From NCBI RefSeq assembly GCF_000282095.2, contig NZ_AKKC02000008.1, forward strand, positions 310,001 through 374,000: a stretch of 64,000 bases of DNA, read 5' to 3'. Below, one piece after another: positions 59,101 through 64,000 of the stretch. The DNA comes from Rhizobium sp. CF080. GTDB lineage: Bacteria; Pseudomonadota; Alphaproteobacteria; Rhizobiales; Rhizobiaceae. The notes under the pieces are model-generated. The model ran no database searches, was not told the DNA's origin, and worked only from the letters and a program-made list of their open reading frames with translations. Each line of letters begins with the position of its first letter. Within the stretch, counting starts at the first letter, position 1. A program made the position numbers and the translations under genes.

Positions 59101-61183
59101 TGCAGTCGATAACGTTCTGTCCTCGGTTGCCGAAGACAGCGGCGTGCGGATTATCAGCTTCGACTCGCTGCTCGGTAACGATGGCAAAGGTCCGGCCAAC
59201 GAGTCGGGACAGACCCTGACGATCACGGCACTCTCCAACATCGTCGGAGGCACTGCGGTCATCAACGGCACGAACATCGAGTTCACGCCGTCGGCGAACT
59301 TCAACGGTGCGGCCTCGTTCGACTACACGGTCCGTGACAACGGCCAGACTAACGGCGCCAACGACTTCAAGACGGATGTCGGTTCCGTCTCGTTCACGGT
59401 GACATCGGTCAACGATGCTCCGGTCATGGCGGATGCGACACCGTCCCTCACGACGATCAACGAAGACCAGACCACGAACAGTGGCCAGACAGTTGCTTCT
59501 ATCCTGGGGACTTCGGTCACGGATGCCGACAGCGGTGCTCTCGAAGGCATTGCGATTACCGGGAAGTCCAGCGGCAACGGCCAGTGGCAGTATTCGCTGG
59601 ACGGCACGACCTGGACCAACTTCGGCAACTACAGCAACGGTAATGCGTTGCTGCTTGCGGCAGACGACAAGGTCAGGTTTGTCCCGAATGCTCAGAATGG
59701 AACAACTGCGTCCTTCGACTACGTTGCCTGGGATCAGACATCCGGTACGGCGGGCTCGACCGCGAACGTGCCCCTGCCGCAGCGAGGCGGCAGCACGGCA
59801 TTTTCAACGGAGATGAATACGGCTTCGATTACCGTCACGGAAGTACCGGACACCAAGACGAAGGCTTGGGAGTCGAATCTGCAAACCGAGCCGCTGAACT
59901 ACTTTAGCGAAAGCCACACGTTCGGGTTTAGCTTGCCCGGCACGCTCACGGGCAATCAAACGATTACCATTTCGGCAAAGGGAGACTTCAGCACCGACAA
60001 TTCGAGCGAATTCATCAGTGTTCGCTTCTGGAACGGATCCGATTATCAGTTCTTGGGTAATTTTGGCCCGGGACTAGGGAACGTCACTGTTCAAGCGACC
60101 CCTGACCGCGACGAAGTAAGGTGGAGCGTCGATATCACTTTGACGGCTCAGCAGCTTCAGGCCGGGCTGTATGCCGGGCAGGTATTCTTCCTACTGGACA
60201 ATTCCGACGACATTAACTTGTTTAGTTGGAACGACTTCTATGGCGTCAAGCTGAAGGGCAATTACCTCGTTGACGCAGCCGATCCCATCATCCTCGATCT
60301 CGATCACAACGGCCTCACCTTCACCTCGGTGGAAGACGGCGTGAAGTTCGACATCAATGCGGATGGCAAGCTGGATCAGGTAGCCTGGACCAAGACCGAC
60401 GGCATCCTTGCCTATGATGTCGACGGCAATGGCAAGATCGACAACGGTTCGGAGATCTTCACTCCGAACTTTGCCGGCGGCGCGCATGCCGGCGGTGTGG
60501 CGGCGCTCTCGACGCTTGACGTCAACCATGACGGCAAGATCGATGCCTCCGACACCGGCTTCGACAAGCTGCTGGTCTGGCAGGATGCCAACGGCAACGG
60601 CATCAGCGATGCCGGCGAGCTGAAGGGCCTCCACGACTATGGCATCACCGGCATTTCGCTCGATGCCCACGCCGCGGAAGGTTATATCGACGGCCAGACG
60701 CTGTTTGCCGAAGGCACGTTCAACTACGCAGACGGATCGACCGGCTCCTTCGTCGAAGTCGGGTTCGACACTCTGTTCAGCGATGCGCCTGATCACGTGC
60801 TGGTCGGAACGGACGGTGACGATATCCTCGCCGCCATGCCAGGCATGACGCAGATGACCGGCGGTGCCGGTGCGGATACGTTCGTGCTCGATCCTTCGGC
60901 CCTGCACGAACTCGACATGGCCGACGTCATCACCGACTACAAGTCGAACGAAGGCGATGCGGTCGACGTTTCGAAGCTTCTCGACACCCTGCTTGGCCAT
61001 CAGGCAACCGGTGAAGAGGCTGCCGCGAATGTCCGCACGACGATTGCCGGTAACGACACGACCGTCAGTGTTCAGGTTGCGACCGACAGCTGGAAGGACG
61101 TTGCCGTGCTTCAGAACCACACCGAAGCCGTCAAGATCCTCTTCGACGACGACAAGCACTCGGCAAACATCTCTCACGTCTAA
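44150..61183 (+). CDS. Giant T1SS-secreted calcium-binding adhesin (about 5,677 aa)
   Basis: The ATG at 44150 follows GGGGG by 8 nt; an upstream TTG is less likely. Approximate layout: residues 1-190 an acidic head with a retention/prefix-like domain (IHLAANVSIDDVRV..DGTEIVI), and 220-2885 about 15 repeats of the T1SS-143 type. Next, 2945-4090 holds clusters of GGxGxDx RTX nonapeptides with linking beta domains. Residues 4285-5090 are VCBS and cadherin-like repeats, 5240-5380 a possible ligand-binding domain, and 5380-5490 five DxDxNG EF-hand-like loops. The last stretch, 5548-5677, has a final RTX and a T1SS target domain. The composition is acidic and nearly cysteine-free, as usual for such adhesins. 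It probably mediates surface attachment and biofilm formation; the exporter genes follow directly. Confidence 0.94.
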   Translation: MSVEDPRLSNISEENLTENFSSEIQEEIASSSSTPSPIEHEIQVAQAGDGRTPTTGRIPTDPNAPAAPPAAPAAEVTPDANNIIHLAANVSIDDVRVDGANLILVQADGTEIVIVNGAAKIPTMLIGEVEVPQQVLFAALEDSGINVAAGPDGSFSATGRPDSSGAEFEDSIQQSQNGPIQLASLLGDTEFGDGGPFGPQTTGDDQPIAVDMSTPFGLTESVLVDDITGNETITGVLQFDGGDDFGIVTSVNFNNANNLNEAPTPTPGDTETLSSGGHPVTVTTSPDGLTVTGTITVGGVTSTVFAFQVTNAITGEFTFTQSQPLDHPDGNETSADDILRLNFSFTVTDKDGDASTGSFMIDIADDGPSISGSVTLVSVNEDDLSGGNDEGESHESLVTSAGLGISWGADANVKGESEGDTFGRSIAFNSDGLPQNLTSGGVAVVYGAPTVSANGTVTITAYKGTIEGPAVFTVTLDPTSEHGTATFELKGPLDHASESNSLPLTFNYTATDADGDSQTGNFSVTVDDDIPTIGENSLVQLDDDALEGGIEGGNGDDADSVNATGVLAHAYGADGAGSVLWLSNGLTLPEGFTASPSEDGKVMTIYQGERAVVSITITDTVTGAYEVTQLAPINHPQGTIPGTEDNVQFTVSYQATDKDGDAAATPGTLTINVDDDIPTIGENSLVQLDDDALEGGIEGGNGDDADSVNATGVLAHAYGADGAGSVLWLSSGLTLPEGFTATPSEDGKVMTIYQGERAVVSITITDTVTGAYEVTQLAPINHPQGTIPGTEDNVQFTVSYQATDKDGDAAATPGTLTINVDDDIPTIGENSLVQLDDDALEGGIEGGNGDDADSVNATGVLAHAYGADGAGSVLWLSSGLTLPEGFTATPSEDGKVMTIYQGERAVVSITITDTVTGAYEVTQLAPINHPQGTIPGTEDNVQFTVSYQATDKDGDAAATPGTLTINVDDDIPTVGKPVQLNGVDEDDLPLGNDFSKEPRTSSAELGISWGADDAKVGDAGATTHRALSFSGLSSALAGLTSDGYALQVGPDGVTSLPNGGETVTIYNTHGDAVFRLTLDPTTDGGNAKFELLGNLDHRAGGEAVDQLTLNFGFTATDSDGDAVDGGFSIIVADDAPIWLGAINSSVEEEELPGGNEDTSGSGDNDFTVFGGLVDVTQKSSFGSLGILWGADNNNPTPGAGLNDRSVVFGGIVEGAVATYGNDVALKSNGEDVKYNLADDGCTLIGYTGESFEGGTVVFTVTVSDDGFLGAGRYDFTLNATLDHPAGSNENKINLDFDFIAKDSDGDSVGGSFTVSVIDDTPVQGTVGTNAGLNEDDVSTYSATDATSADVVKTNAASLGISWGADNDVRGAGDTYGRTVGFSNSAGAIASAITTTDASTFGLSITGGALTSGGNALNYVLTSDVNGGQTLTAYIQGTETKVFQIVLDPTASKGSYTVEIFNELDHAEGSNSATLSFKFVGTDADGDHAAVGTATVTIADDQLVVGTPQNGDVDEDGWTQLASGAGNPGPLFGGGDSLLVDTVTTRNLNISWGADDANKNVNGGYVGAQVAGDRSVVFGTNSVPADLTSNGFKIVYEVGANGTELIAYRQQNGSYYDADGHAVDAASKASAAVFKVSLSDAGSGSYTFTLLDNIDQARGNEENNTDLNFQFIARDADGDQVTKSFSVSIDDDTPVLGLFPSSSGVDEDDIGTAAGATTNSLNISWGADQGNSAVNAGSSNVDGDRYVVFDSNSAPNGLTSNGHAIRYETSLNGTLLTAYRYEDGHYVGANGENLGADKAGAAVFTVGLSDQDSGSYTFTLIDNLDHSGFQGGRITLGFDFTAVDGDGDDADGAFYVSIDDDTPSLTSVAASSVDEDGLLGGNASESYPGATGTNADLAGASTTTGAVSLGVNWGADADVKSEYLGDNRDYDDDPIGREINFVRAGGQVVEISTGKISDNNVSSYLGSAFANLTSDGVSLDYRIDYLRDGSGNWNGGYVLTAYKDGTDPTAAANQVFKVTLDPTAANGSYKFDLLGNLDHSGTNAEDNLDLTFNFRATDSDGDSTGRGSFTVTIDDDAPIASVVTVAGNTLLGDETAGADAGTDDMAGALPSAFSSLGTALGWSQQANMVSTAGNSYGADGAGSQSLALTKADGSVFNGENSGIQTLNGSDVKLYTEGNLVVGKVGATVVFALSIDGNGTVSMAQYQPIKHGDAANANETASVNGVYVTTTISDREGDTTHATTSTALDIKVRDDAPTVSPTQTGVTVDEDGLSSGNGAGPAYTDDAASNAKTASANLSYNFGTDGLAGEATNVVFQTSNLASLGLKSFGTSLSYAWDNSTNTLTATAGNAGPVVFTLKVTDVATGAYTFTLERPLDHSTTSGANKEDDINIDFNFTIRDGDGDPASGTVRVTIDDDAPYIGSPEGETVSEVNLPYTLGDEANADSDSSTVQRGNLDIHWGADNRDANFGPDVSVRFGANSAPSGLTSNGETIRYDVDGTTLTAYTGSGFGARIIFTVSLDDNGSGQYTFKLYDNIDHTNADAASKTLSFNFIAEDSDNDEASGSFNVTIADGGPSVGVVENETVNENNLPTDLGDAFLADTDYSTIQRGDLNINWGADDNNSGSFNRSVTFNAALNGADSGLTHDGTAIMYTLSPDGTVLTATAGATTVFTVSLSDSGDGSYTFILNDNIDHLGANGSSATLNFGFTAKDSDGDTAPGSFAVTIVDDTPEADTPSRQFLEEHSGSPAVSNVSLGIDWKSDDNNSGSANRSVAFANATPAANITNAAGQPITLTSNGQTLSYALLAGVLVAYVNGDPAIAANRVFEVSLNDNGSGSYTFTLHQPLDHGAPISNDDAYLDLRFLYTATDSDGDGDNASFTVRVDAAGNVTNNGNNISYDDLNSGVFVNLGDNSVTVNGQTVAGDTATDLTAVTDKVLGIDRMNGIVNVTGGDGNDILVGSSQANTIRGGDGNDTIIGNGGDDTLEGGAGDDLFIYKVGDGNDRINGGTETSVTSPNYDVLRVEGDAQARTFNIGLASGGTAINAGSGNADDISVSYNGSNSASIRADEIEGIDIVAGSGAITVNVGSLAGTAVLPNTIHVTGSNSATGDVVDASGITAANPVSVIFDGNDGNDSFIGGAGKDTARGGNGNDTLTGGLGADIIEAGAGSDTINLGADTTFAAGAVRSGVPLVGLTAIDVNIAGKAGTLDTINGGFDLGDTVYLKTGAQGFVLDGYQTNIVGVERIVGTDGDDLIIMRSDYVTDEVAGRTTIEGGIGNDTIVGGAGNDVLDGGQGIDTLAGGDGADILKGGAGDDKLWGGKAADSLFGNGTSNTGSDLNATIGEADSANYGGAADKYHVFFDTSVLGGGLGIWRVQALDGAPEFIGSNVSVDTDNLYGIEKIQFNNLTLDLLAPVRLFDGNNLVGTFTTITDANTAASAGFRIELVGTVTNQSATITKENLTVVGGAEDTGIVLTLDGVQNITLQGEAPIKVIGDGLNNTINGNDGANILEGGDGNDVLNGNGGDDSLYGGAGNDRFGGGTGTNKMVGGTGNDQFFATGGTDTIYGNGEADIAATAGENDMVVYYGNQSNFAITRMLDGGWQVLNTVNGEIDKLYGVESINFNGGAVELDLTAPIQLFDGNNLVGTFTTITDANTAASAGFRIELVGTVTNQSATITKENLTVVGGAEDTGIVLTLNGVQNITLQGEAPINVIGDGLNNTINGNDGANILDGGDGNDVLNGGGGNDTFVLGADVTGSGTRNIQLGDGSLLAVNITGLAGTGDKVTGGTGSDTIILERDGKPGFVADYTTAPNYLSGVEKIVGTDGNDVILLAAGSTADGGPITIEGGEGNDVLGGSNSADIINGGDGSDLISGLGGDDILEGGAGSDEIWGGAGNDQINGGSGIDNITGGLGNDTIDGGIGGDTFNYAIGDGVDTIDGGTQGDVLLTSGNATAESAVLTVTSTGFTLDVEGDGIVDVNATNIESVVLYQADGADKITVRSQDTAETITIEGNSNLLQVYGNGIPSVSGISTSELTIEGKGGNDVINASNLNTVALPAVALTLDGGAGNDTITGSAGADTIFGGEGNDTILYKVGAGADIIDGGSETGASNPDYDVLKIAGDAVQRSFNIAKATSGTDIVAGVNATDILVSYTGANGATVRADEIERIEVTLGSAGDSIAVGDLSGTAIAPTTVVINGGLGSDTIDLTGLVGTKVEINDIDDTTGGDADTVKLAGKWADYVITRAFDGTFTFSLGGSVVATAKNVEQFTFQGENGGAGGTMQAADLLNDAPHAGADSNAGDPVVEAGGVSNGTLGDPSATGNVLSNDTDADGVFDSKQVTAIQFGAGPAVTVPADGSDLTIAGTYGTLTIHSDGSYAYALDNNDGDTQALAKDAAASDVFTYTMADAHGLTSSAELTVNITGSNDAPVLVADAVSLTDTSAKDAGTVLNGTVGVLANDTDPDHGTSLSVITIRAVTSDQVFSPVSAGGSAVAHGVYGDLTIHSDGTYTYTPNATYDALPAGGQPVQDVFKYGVSDGLTSATSTLTFTITGANDAPTTANEVYFVNEDQELSGVNVLANDSDVDGDAISRVNIITANPYGPLEYASMTSNGTFFYRPIANEAGYSIINYTVSDGSLTSPATVTVNVRPIADTATISGSGSGSEDASAAIGLNIAVGDTDGSEKVTRIELSGFPAGATFNQGALEGAVWVIANTAGVNTTGLTMTPPHDFAGNFNLGVSATVVDSATLSDLAVHTDTKVSTGSIGVSITPVNDAPTAVDDILSSVAEDSGVRIISFDSLLGNDGKGPANESGQTLTITALSNIVGGTAVINGTNIEFTPSANFNGAASFDYTVRDNGQTNGANDFKTDVGSVSFTVTPVNDAPTAGDDILSSVAEDSGVRIISFDSLLGNDGKGPANESGQTLTITALSNIVGGTAVINGTNIEFTPSSNFNGAASFDYTLSDNGQTNGANNFKTDVGSVSFAVTPVNDAPNAVDNVLSSVAEDSGVRIISFDSLLGNDGKGPANESGQTLTITALSNIVGGTAVINGTNIEFTPSANFNGAASFDYTVRDNGQTNGANDFKTDVGSVSFTVTSVNDAPVMADATPSLTTINEDQTTNSGQTVASILGTSVTDADSGALEGIAITGKSSGNGQWQYSLDGTTWTNFGNYSNGNALLLAADDKVRFVPNAQNGTTASFDYVAWDQTSGTAGSTANVPLPQRGGSTAFSTEMNTASITVTEVPDTKTKAWESNLQTEPLNYFSESHTFGFSLPGTLTGNQTITISAKGDFSTDNSSEFISVRFWNGSDYQFLGNFGPGLGNVTVQATPDRDEVRWSVDITLTAQQLQAGLYAGQVFFLLDNSDDINLFSWNDFYGVKLKGNYLVDAADPIILDLDHNGLTFTSVEDGVKFDINADGKLDQVAWTKTDGILAYDVDGNGKIDNGSEIFTPNFAGGAHAGGVAALSTLDVNHDGKIDASDTGFDKLLVWQDANGNGISDAGELKGLHDYGITGISLDAHAAEGYIDGQTLFAEGTFNYADGSTGSFVEVGFDTLFSDAPDHVLVGTDGDDILAAMPGMTQMTGGAGADTFVLDPSALHELDMADVITDYKSNEGDAVDVSKLLDTLLGHQATGEEAAANVRTTIAGNDTTVSVQVATDSWKDVAVLQNHTEAVKILFDDDKHSANISHV
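44810..52800 (+). repeat. Tandem T1SS-143-type repeats in the adhesin
   Basis: About 15 full units and one leading partial unit, each roughly 125-200 residues. Units are marked by a DDxP boundary (IPTIGE, TPVQGT, APYIGS and so on), a (L)xISWGADxx strand, a xxDHxxxx...LxFxFxAxDxDGD strand and G(S)FxVxIxDD at the end. Most units are diverged from each other, in contrast to the three near-identical copies at 45725-47047. Confidence 0.85.
45725..47047 (+). repeat. Three near-identical 441-bp tandem repeats
   Basis: Units 45725-46165, 46166-46606 and 46607-47047 are in frame (147 codons each) and differ by only scattered, mostly synonymous bases. Each begins GTCGACGACGATATTCCGAC and encodes VDDDIPTIGENSLVQLDDD. 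The near identity contrasts with the diverged neighbouring units and implies recent duplication or gene conversion. Confidence 0.95.
52984..56410 (+). repeat. RTX nonapeptide clusters in the adhesin
   Basis: At least seven clusters of GGxGxDxLx-type calcium-binding repeats, near 52984-53127, 53521-53655, 53943-54125, 54643-54800, 55303-55370, 55660-55925 and 56320-56410. They are separated by beta-rich stretches. Examples are GGDGNDILVG and GGAGDDLF. These bind calcium after secretion and drive folding outside the cell. Confidence 0.9.
54386..55357 (+). repeat. 312-bp duplicated block at 660-bp spacing
   Basis: The block at 54386-54697 (FDGNNLVGTFTTITDANTAA onward, into an RTX run) is repeated almost exactly at 55046-55357. 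Only a few base changes separate the two, giving for example a LDGVQ/LNGVQ and an IKVIG/INVIG difference. The segment between the copies is not duplicated. Confidence 0.92.
58433..59404 (+). repeat. Three near-identical 324-bp tandem cadherin-like repeats
   Basis: Units 58433-58756, 58757-59080 and 59081-59404 (108 codons each) start at PVNDAP and include ILSSVAEDSGVRIISFDSLL, EFTPS(A/S)NFNGAASFDYT and GSVSF(T/A)VT. They differ at a handful of codons. They are VCBS/cadherin-like modules close to the C-terminal end of the adhesin. Confidence 0.95.
60295..60620 (+). other. EF-hand-like calcium loop cluster in adhesin
   Basis: Five DxDxNG/DxNxDG loops (DLDHNGLTF, DINADGKLDQ, DVDGNGKIDNGSE, DVNHDGKIDASD, DANGNGISDAGEL) lie within about 110 residues, between a possible ligand-binding domain and the C-terminal secretion domain. 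This is a dockerin-like arrangement common just upstream of T1SS signals. Confidence 0.75.
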
Positions 61184-61572
61184 GTGAAGATTGCCCAAAA
61201 TCGAAAACAACGGGAAGGCGCGCAAGCGCCTTTTCTTGTTTCAGCAACCGCTGATCAATAAAATAACGCTAAAACTTGAGTCTCTCGAATTTTATACACT
61301 TTTAGGACGCCGCATGATTTGCGGCCAACTATGGGGGCCTGCTCGCCAATGTGTCTCGGCGGCTACACAAGAGGTAAATGTATACGTCTGCGTAACTGGA
61401 CGCCAACCCACAAGTTTTTAAGCTACTATTTTTCATTCTTAATTTCGTCTTAAGAAACAGATAGATAGATGGTTTACATTTGGTAATTAACCCTAGGCCA
61501 TGGAATATTCGAAGTGGGCTTGGGCGCCTAAATCAAAAATGATAATACTTTCCAACGAAATCGCCGCAGTAT
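61184..61572. promoter_or_regulatory. Region between adhesin and TolC-family gene
   Basis: This 389-nt stretch begins with an intrinsic terminator (separate entry), followed by about 300 nt of AT-rich DNA (especially 61410-61570) that probably carries the promoter of the exporter genes. A 76-codon ORF at 61191-61421 overlaps the terminator and is not credible as a gene. Confidence 0.5.
61215..61240 (+). terminator. Rho-independent terminator after the adhesin gene
   Basis: The perfect 7-bp stem AAGGCGC (61215-61221) and GCGCCTT (61226-61232) encloses the stable GCAA tetraloop and runs into TTTTCTTGTT. It starts 31 nt after the adhesin stop, so adhesin and exporter genes are probably separate transcription units. 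Confidence 0.88.
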
Positions 61573-63054
61573 ATGAATGCCGTTATGGGATTTAGATCGG
61601 CGAGGGGCTTCCGATTGTTTAAGAGCAGAAGAATTTGGGCGACGCTGTTGGCGACTGTAGCCTTGGGGGTTGTGTTTAGCGCACCCGCCAACGCCATGAC
61701 GCTTGATGAAGCAGTAGCAAAGACCCTGAAAACCAACCCGCAGATCATGCAGGCGGTAGAAAACCGCGAAGCTGTGGAGTTTGAACTGCGGCAGGCCCGG
61801 GGGCTTTATCTTCCTTCCATAGATCTGCAGGCGGGAGTTGGTCGTCGTAGACTGTCGAACAGCAGTACTGGCACGCTGAGCCGTGACTACGAAACCTATA
61901 CGCCGTCGGATACGAGCCTAACGATTACACAAACGTTGTTTGACGGCGGCAGTCGCCGTTCTCAGGTCGAGCAGCAGGCTTCACGTGTTGACGGCGCTTC
62001 GTTCCGCGTCGTCGAGCGTTCCGAGTCGCTGGCTCTTCAGGTTACTCAAGATTATCTTGAGTATATCCTGCAGTCCAAGATCGTCGGCATCGCCCAGCAG
62101 AACGTCGCTGCCCACAATCAGATCCTCGGTGATATCGGCGCAAGCATCCAGGGCGGTGCCCTGACCGACGCTGATCGTCTGCAGGGCCGTGAGCGACTCG
62201 AAGCGGCGCGTGCCCGGTTGCGGGAAGCCCAGGAAGAGCTGGAACTCACCAAGATCCGCTTCCTGAAGACGGTCGGCGAGCCGATCGGCCCGGTCAAGGT
62301 GCCGGTATCGCTCGCCAAGTTCATTCCGAAGACGCTCAACGACGCGATCTTCATCGCCAAGAAAAACAGCCCGCAGATTCATGCGGCTGATGCCGACGTC
62401 GATGCGGCGGATGCGGGCGTTCGCGGTTCGCGCTCCAGCTATCTTCCGAAGGTCGACCTTCAGGGAAGTGCCCGCGTCGGCAACGACATCGACGGCAACC
62501 AGGGCAATACCAACGACGTTCAGGTCGGTGTGACCGCCCGTTGGAACCTCTATCGCGGCGGCATCGATCAGGCTCGCGAGCAGGAGCAGATCCGTCGTGC
62601 TAGCGAACAGCGTTACGGTTTGGCGCAGGCCCATCGCGAGGTCGAGGAATCGATTCGCTCCGCATGGAACGAGCGCAGCGGCCGCGGCGAACTGTCCGCG
62701 ATCCTGGCGCGCCAGTCCTCGACGAACGGCAGCCTCGTCTCGTCGTATCGCGAGCAGTTCAAGGTCAACCAGCGTTCGCTTCTCGACGTGCTGGACGCCC
62801 AGAACACCCGTTTCAACACCAGCATTCTTGCGGAAACCGCACGATTTGCTTCTCTTTTCGCCGAATATAAAATCTTGGCCGCATCAGGCAGTCTGCTTCA
62901 GTCGATGAAGCTCAAGCCCGTCGGCCAGGCTGAGGCGTATGCCCGGAATGAGTTCACTGTCCCGGGTGGCGTCACGAATCCTGGCTATGTCGAAATTGAC
63001 TCCCGTCAAAAGGCTGGCATGCCCATGGATCTCCTGGCGCCGATCCGACAGTAA
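61573..63054 (+). CDS. TolC-family outer-membrane channel of type I secretion
   Basis: 493 residues from the ATG at 61573; a second ATG lies four codons in. A signal peptide (SRRIWATLLATVALGVVFSAPANA) precedes TLDEAVAKTLKTNPQI, the usual start of mature TolC/AggA proteins. Two homologous halves follow, each with LPxxxLxAxxG-like strands and long coiled-coil helices. The second half has ARWNLYRGG and ends with the conserved ...RSLLDVLDAQNTRFNT helix. It forms the outer-membrane channel for export of the adhesin, with the ABC protein encoded 18 nt downstream. Confidence 0.92.
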   Translation: MNAVMGFRSARGFRLFKSRRIWATLLATVALGVVFSAPANAMTLDEAVAKTLKTNPQIMQAVENREAVEFELRQARGLYLPSIDLQAGVGRRRLSNSSTGTLSRDYETYTPSDTSLTITQTLFDGGSRRSQVEQQASRVDGASFRVVERSESLALQVTQDYLEYILQSKIVGIAQQNVAAHNQILGDIGASIQGGALTDADRLQGRERLEAARARLREAQEELELTKIRFLKTVGEPIGPVKVPVSLAKFIPKTLNDAIFIAKKNSPQIHAADADVDAADAGVRGSRSSYLPKVDLQGSARVGNDIDGNQGNTNDVQVGVTARWNLYRGGIDQAREQEQIRRASEQRYGLAQAHREVEESIRSAWNERSGRGELSAILARQSSTNGSLVSSYREQFKVNQRSLLDVLDAQNTRFNTSILAETARFASLFAEYKILAASGSLLQSMKLKPVGQAEAYARNEFTVPGGVTNPGYVEIDSRQKAGMPMDLLAPIRQ

Positions 63055-63072
63055 CGGATTGGCAAGGACCAT

Positions 63073-64000
63073 ATGCTCAACGTAAAGCTCGACCACGCAG
63101 ATACGACGCCGTTTCGGACATTTAAAACTGCTTTCAGGTCTGTTGCGAGCTTTTACGGACGCCCGACGTCAGACATCGTTCTGTTTTCCGGATTGCCGGA
63201 CGAGGTTTCCGAATCTCTTGAACTGGACGATGTCGAGCATCTTGCGCAGCGCATCGGGCTGGAAGTCATGCGCCATGGCGAGCGCGAGTGTCGCGAGGGT
63301 AATTTCGACTGCCCCGCCATCATCGTCTTCGAGAACGGCGGCGTCCTGCCGCTGCTGGAAACCGATCCTGATGGAAACTACGTCACCGACCTGGTTCCCG
63401 CCTCGGGAAATGCCGTCAAGCTGACGCGGCAGGAGCTCGTGGCACTGAAGCCGAGCTTCGGTTTTGCCTTCACGCTTTACTATCAGAATGCGTCCGAGAA
63501 TGCCTCGGTCGGCGAGGCGGGAGAAATCGAGCGCCGCCACTGGTTGTTGCGGGCGCTGGTTCCCTATTGGCGCACCTATATGCGCGTCATCATGGCCGCG
63601 CTGTTCATCAACCTGATTGCGCTCGGTTCGCCGCTGTTCACGATGAACGTCTATGACCGCGTGCTTCCCAACAAGGCGTTTCCGACGCTCTGGGTGCTGG
63701 CCATCGGCATCACGCTTGCCTACACGTTCGATTTCCTCTTGAAGACCGCCCGCGCCGCGCTCATCGATCATGCGGGGCGCAACGCGGACCTGCGTCTTTC
63801 CCAGATGATCTTCGACAAGGTGTTGAACTCGACGCTTGCGTCACGTCCGCTATCGACGGGCGAATATGCCAACCGGGTCACTCAATATGAGTTCGTGCGT
63901 GAATTCTTCACGTCCAACACGATCGGCCTGCTGATCGATACGGCGTTCGTGTTCATCTTCCTGATCGTGATCTATCTGCTTTCCGGTTGGCTTGTCGTGA
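63073..64000 (+). CDS. Type I secretion ABC transporter (permease/ATPase), 3' end outside window
   Basis: The ATG at 63073 follows AAGGA and opens a frame of 309 visible codons. Residues 1-140 resemble the C39-peptidase-like domain of LssB/LapB/HlyB-type exporters, but without a catalytic cysteine near the N-terminus. From about residue 165 the membrane domain begins (RVIMAALFINLIALGSPLFTMNVYDRVLPNKAFPTLW), a signature of this family, with three or more helices before the edge. The ATP-binding domain lies outside the window. It should energise export of the adhesin with the TolC protein; a membrane-fusion protein gene is expected next. Confidence 0.92.
   Translation, partial: MLNVKLDHADTTPFRTFKTAFRSVASFYGRPTSDIVLFSGLPDEVSESLELDDVEHLAQRIGLEVMRHGERECREGNFDCPAIIVFENGGVLPLLETDPDGNYVTDLVPASGNAVKLTRQELVALKPSFGFAFTLYYQNASENASVGEAGEIERRHWLLRALVPYWRTYMRVIMAALFINLIALGSPLFTMNVYDRVLPNKAFPTLWVLAIGITLAYTFDFLLKTARAALIDHAGRNADLRLSQMIFDKVLNSTLASRPLSTGEYANRVTQYEFVREFFTSNTIGLLIDTAFVFIFLIVIYLLSGWLVV

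Noticed and set aside
1-64000. Search for tRNA/rRNA genes, insertion sequences, integrases, attachment sites and exosortase
   Set aside because: No cloverleaf-like, rRNA-like, transposase, integrase or exosortase sequence was recognised by reading; a tool-based search could still find a small RNA.

Overview
The window reads as chromosomal (or chromid) DNA of an alphaproteobacterium, most likely Rhizobiaceae (Rhizobium/Agrobacterium/Neorhizobium-like). The evidence is high GC with strong G/C third positions, an ExoF-type exporter, a GtrA/GtrB pair, a rhizobial-style T1SS adhesin, and an NRPS whose inserted monooxygenase belongs to the family I recall as MupA/Atu3671. No rRNA, tRNA, insertion sequence, CRISPR array or phage gene was seen. 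The genus is inference.

Region 1 (1-21.7 kb) is a Wzx/Wzy-type exopolysaccharide locus with genes on both strands. It holds a Tat-exported glycoside-hydrolase-like protein (cut by the left edge), a Wzy-like polymerase, a reverse-strand operon for export and chain length (ExoF/Wza-like, Wzz-like, a CpsD-like ATPase with a broken P-loop, and a GT2), several GT2, GT4 and GT61 glycosyltransferases, a CysE-like acetyltransferase and the initiating undecaprenyl-phosphate sugar phosphotransferase. Inside it lies a tightly overlapping trio of AMP-forming acyl ligase, free acyl carrier protein and PLP decarboxylase. I know this trio from exosortase-associated polysaccharide loci, but no exosortase is visible here. 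A GMC oxidoreductase and a membrane GT2 close the region.

Region 2 (22.1-34.2 kb) is a compact natural-product cassette. A Sfp/EntD-type phosphopantetheinyl transferase lies 3 nt downstream of a single-module NRPS: formyltransferase, half a condensation domain, an adenylation domain interrupted by a luciferase-like monooxygenase, and a carrier. Divergently lies a type I PKS in the unusual order KS-AT-KR-DH-ACP-TE. The adenylation pocket reads close to a glycine code. A Wzx-like flippase, another GT4 and a LuxR-type regulator with a degenerate receiver follow, so the cassette is embedded in polysaccharide genes. A small formylated, oxidised glycine-polyketide unit, either attached to the polysaccharide or released alone, is the most interesting hypothesis in the window.

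Region 3 (39-43.5 kb) carries a secreted SGNH-hydrolase-like protein, GtrA, GtrB and a GT-C membrane glycosyltransferase. This resembles the three-component Gtr system that adds a side residue to a surface polysaccharide on the periplasmic side.

Region 4 (43.5-64 kb) is a type I secretion locus. A ~5,677-residue calcium-binding adhesin has about 15 T1SS-143-type repeats, RTX clusters, VCBS/cadherin-like repeats, EF-hand-like loops and a C-terminal secretion signal. It is followed by a clear intrinsic terminator, a TolC-family outer-membrane protein and the start of an ABC exporter running off the right edge. Together the window encodes much of a cell-surface/biofilm programme: a decorated exopolysaccharide plus a giant adhesin.
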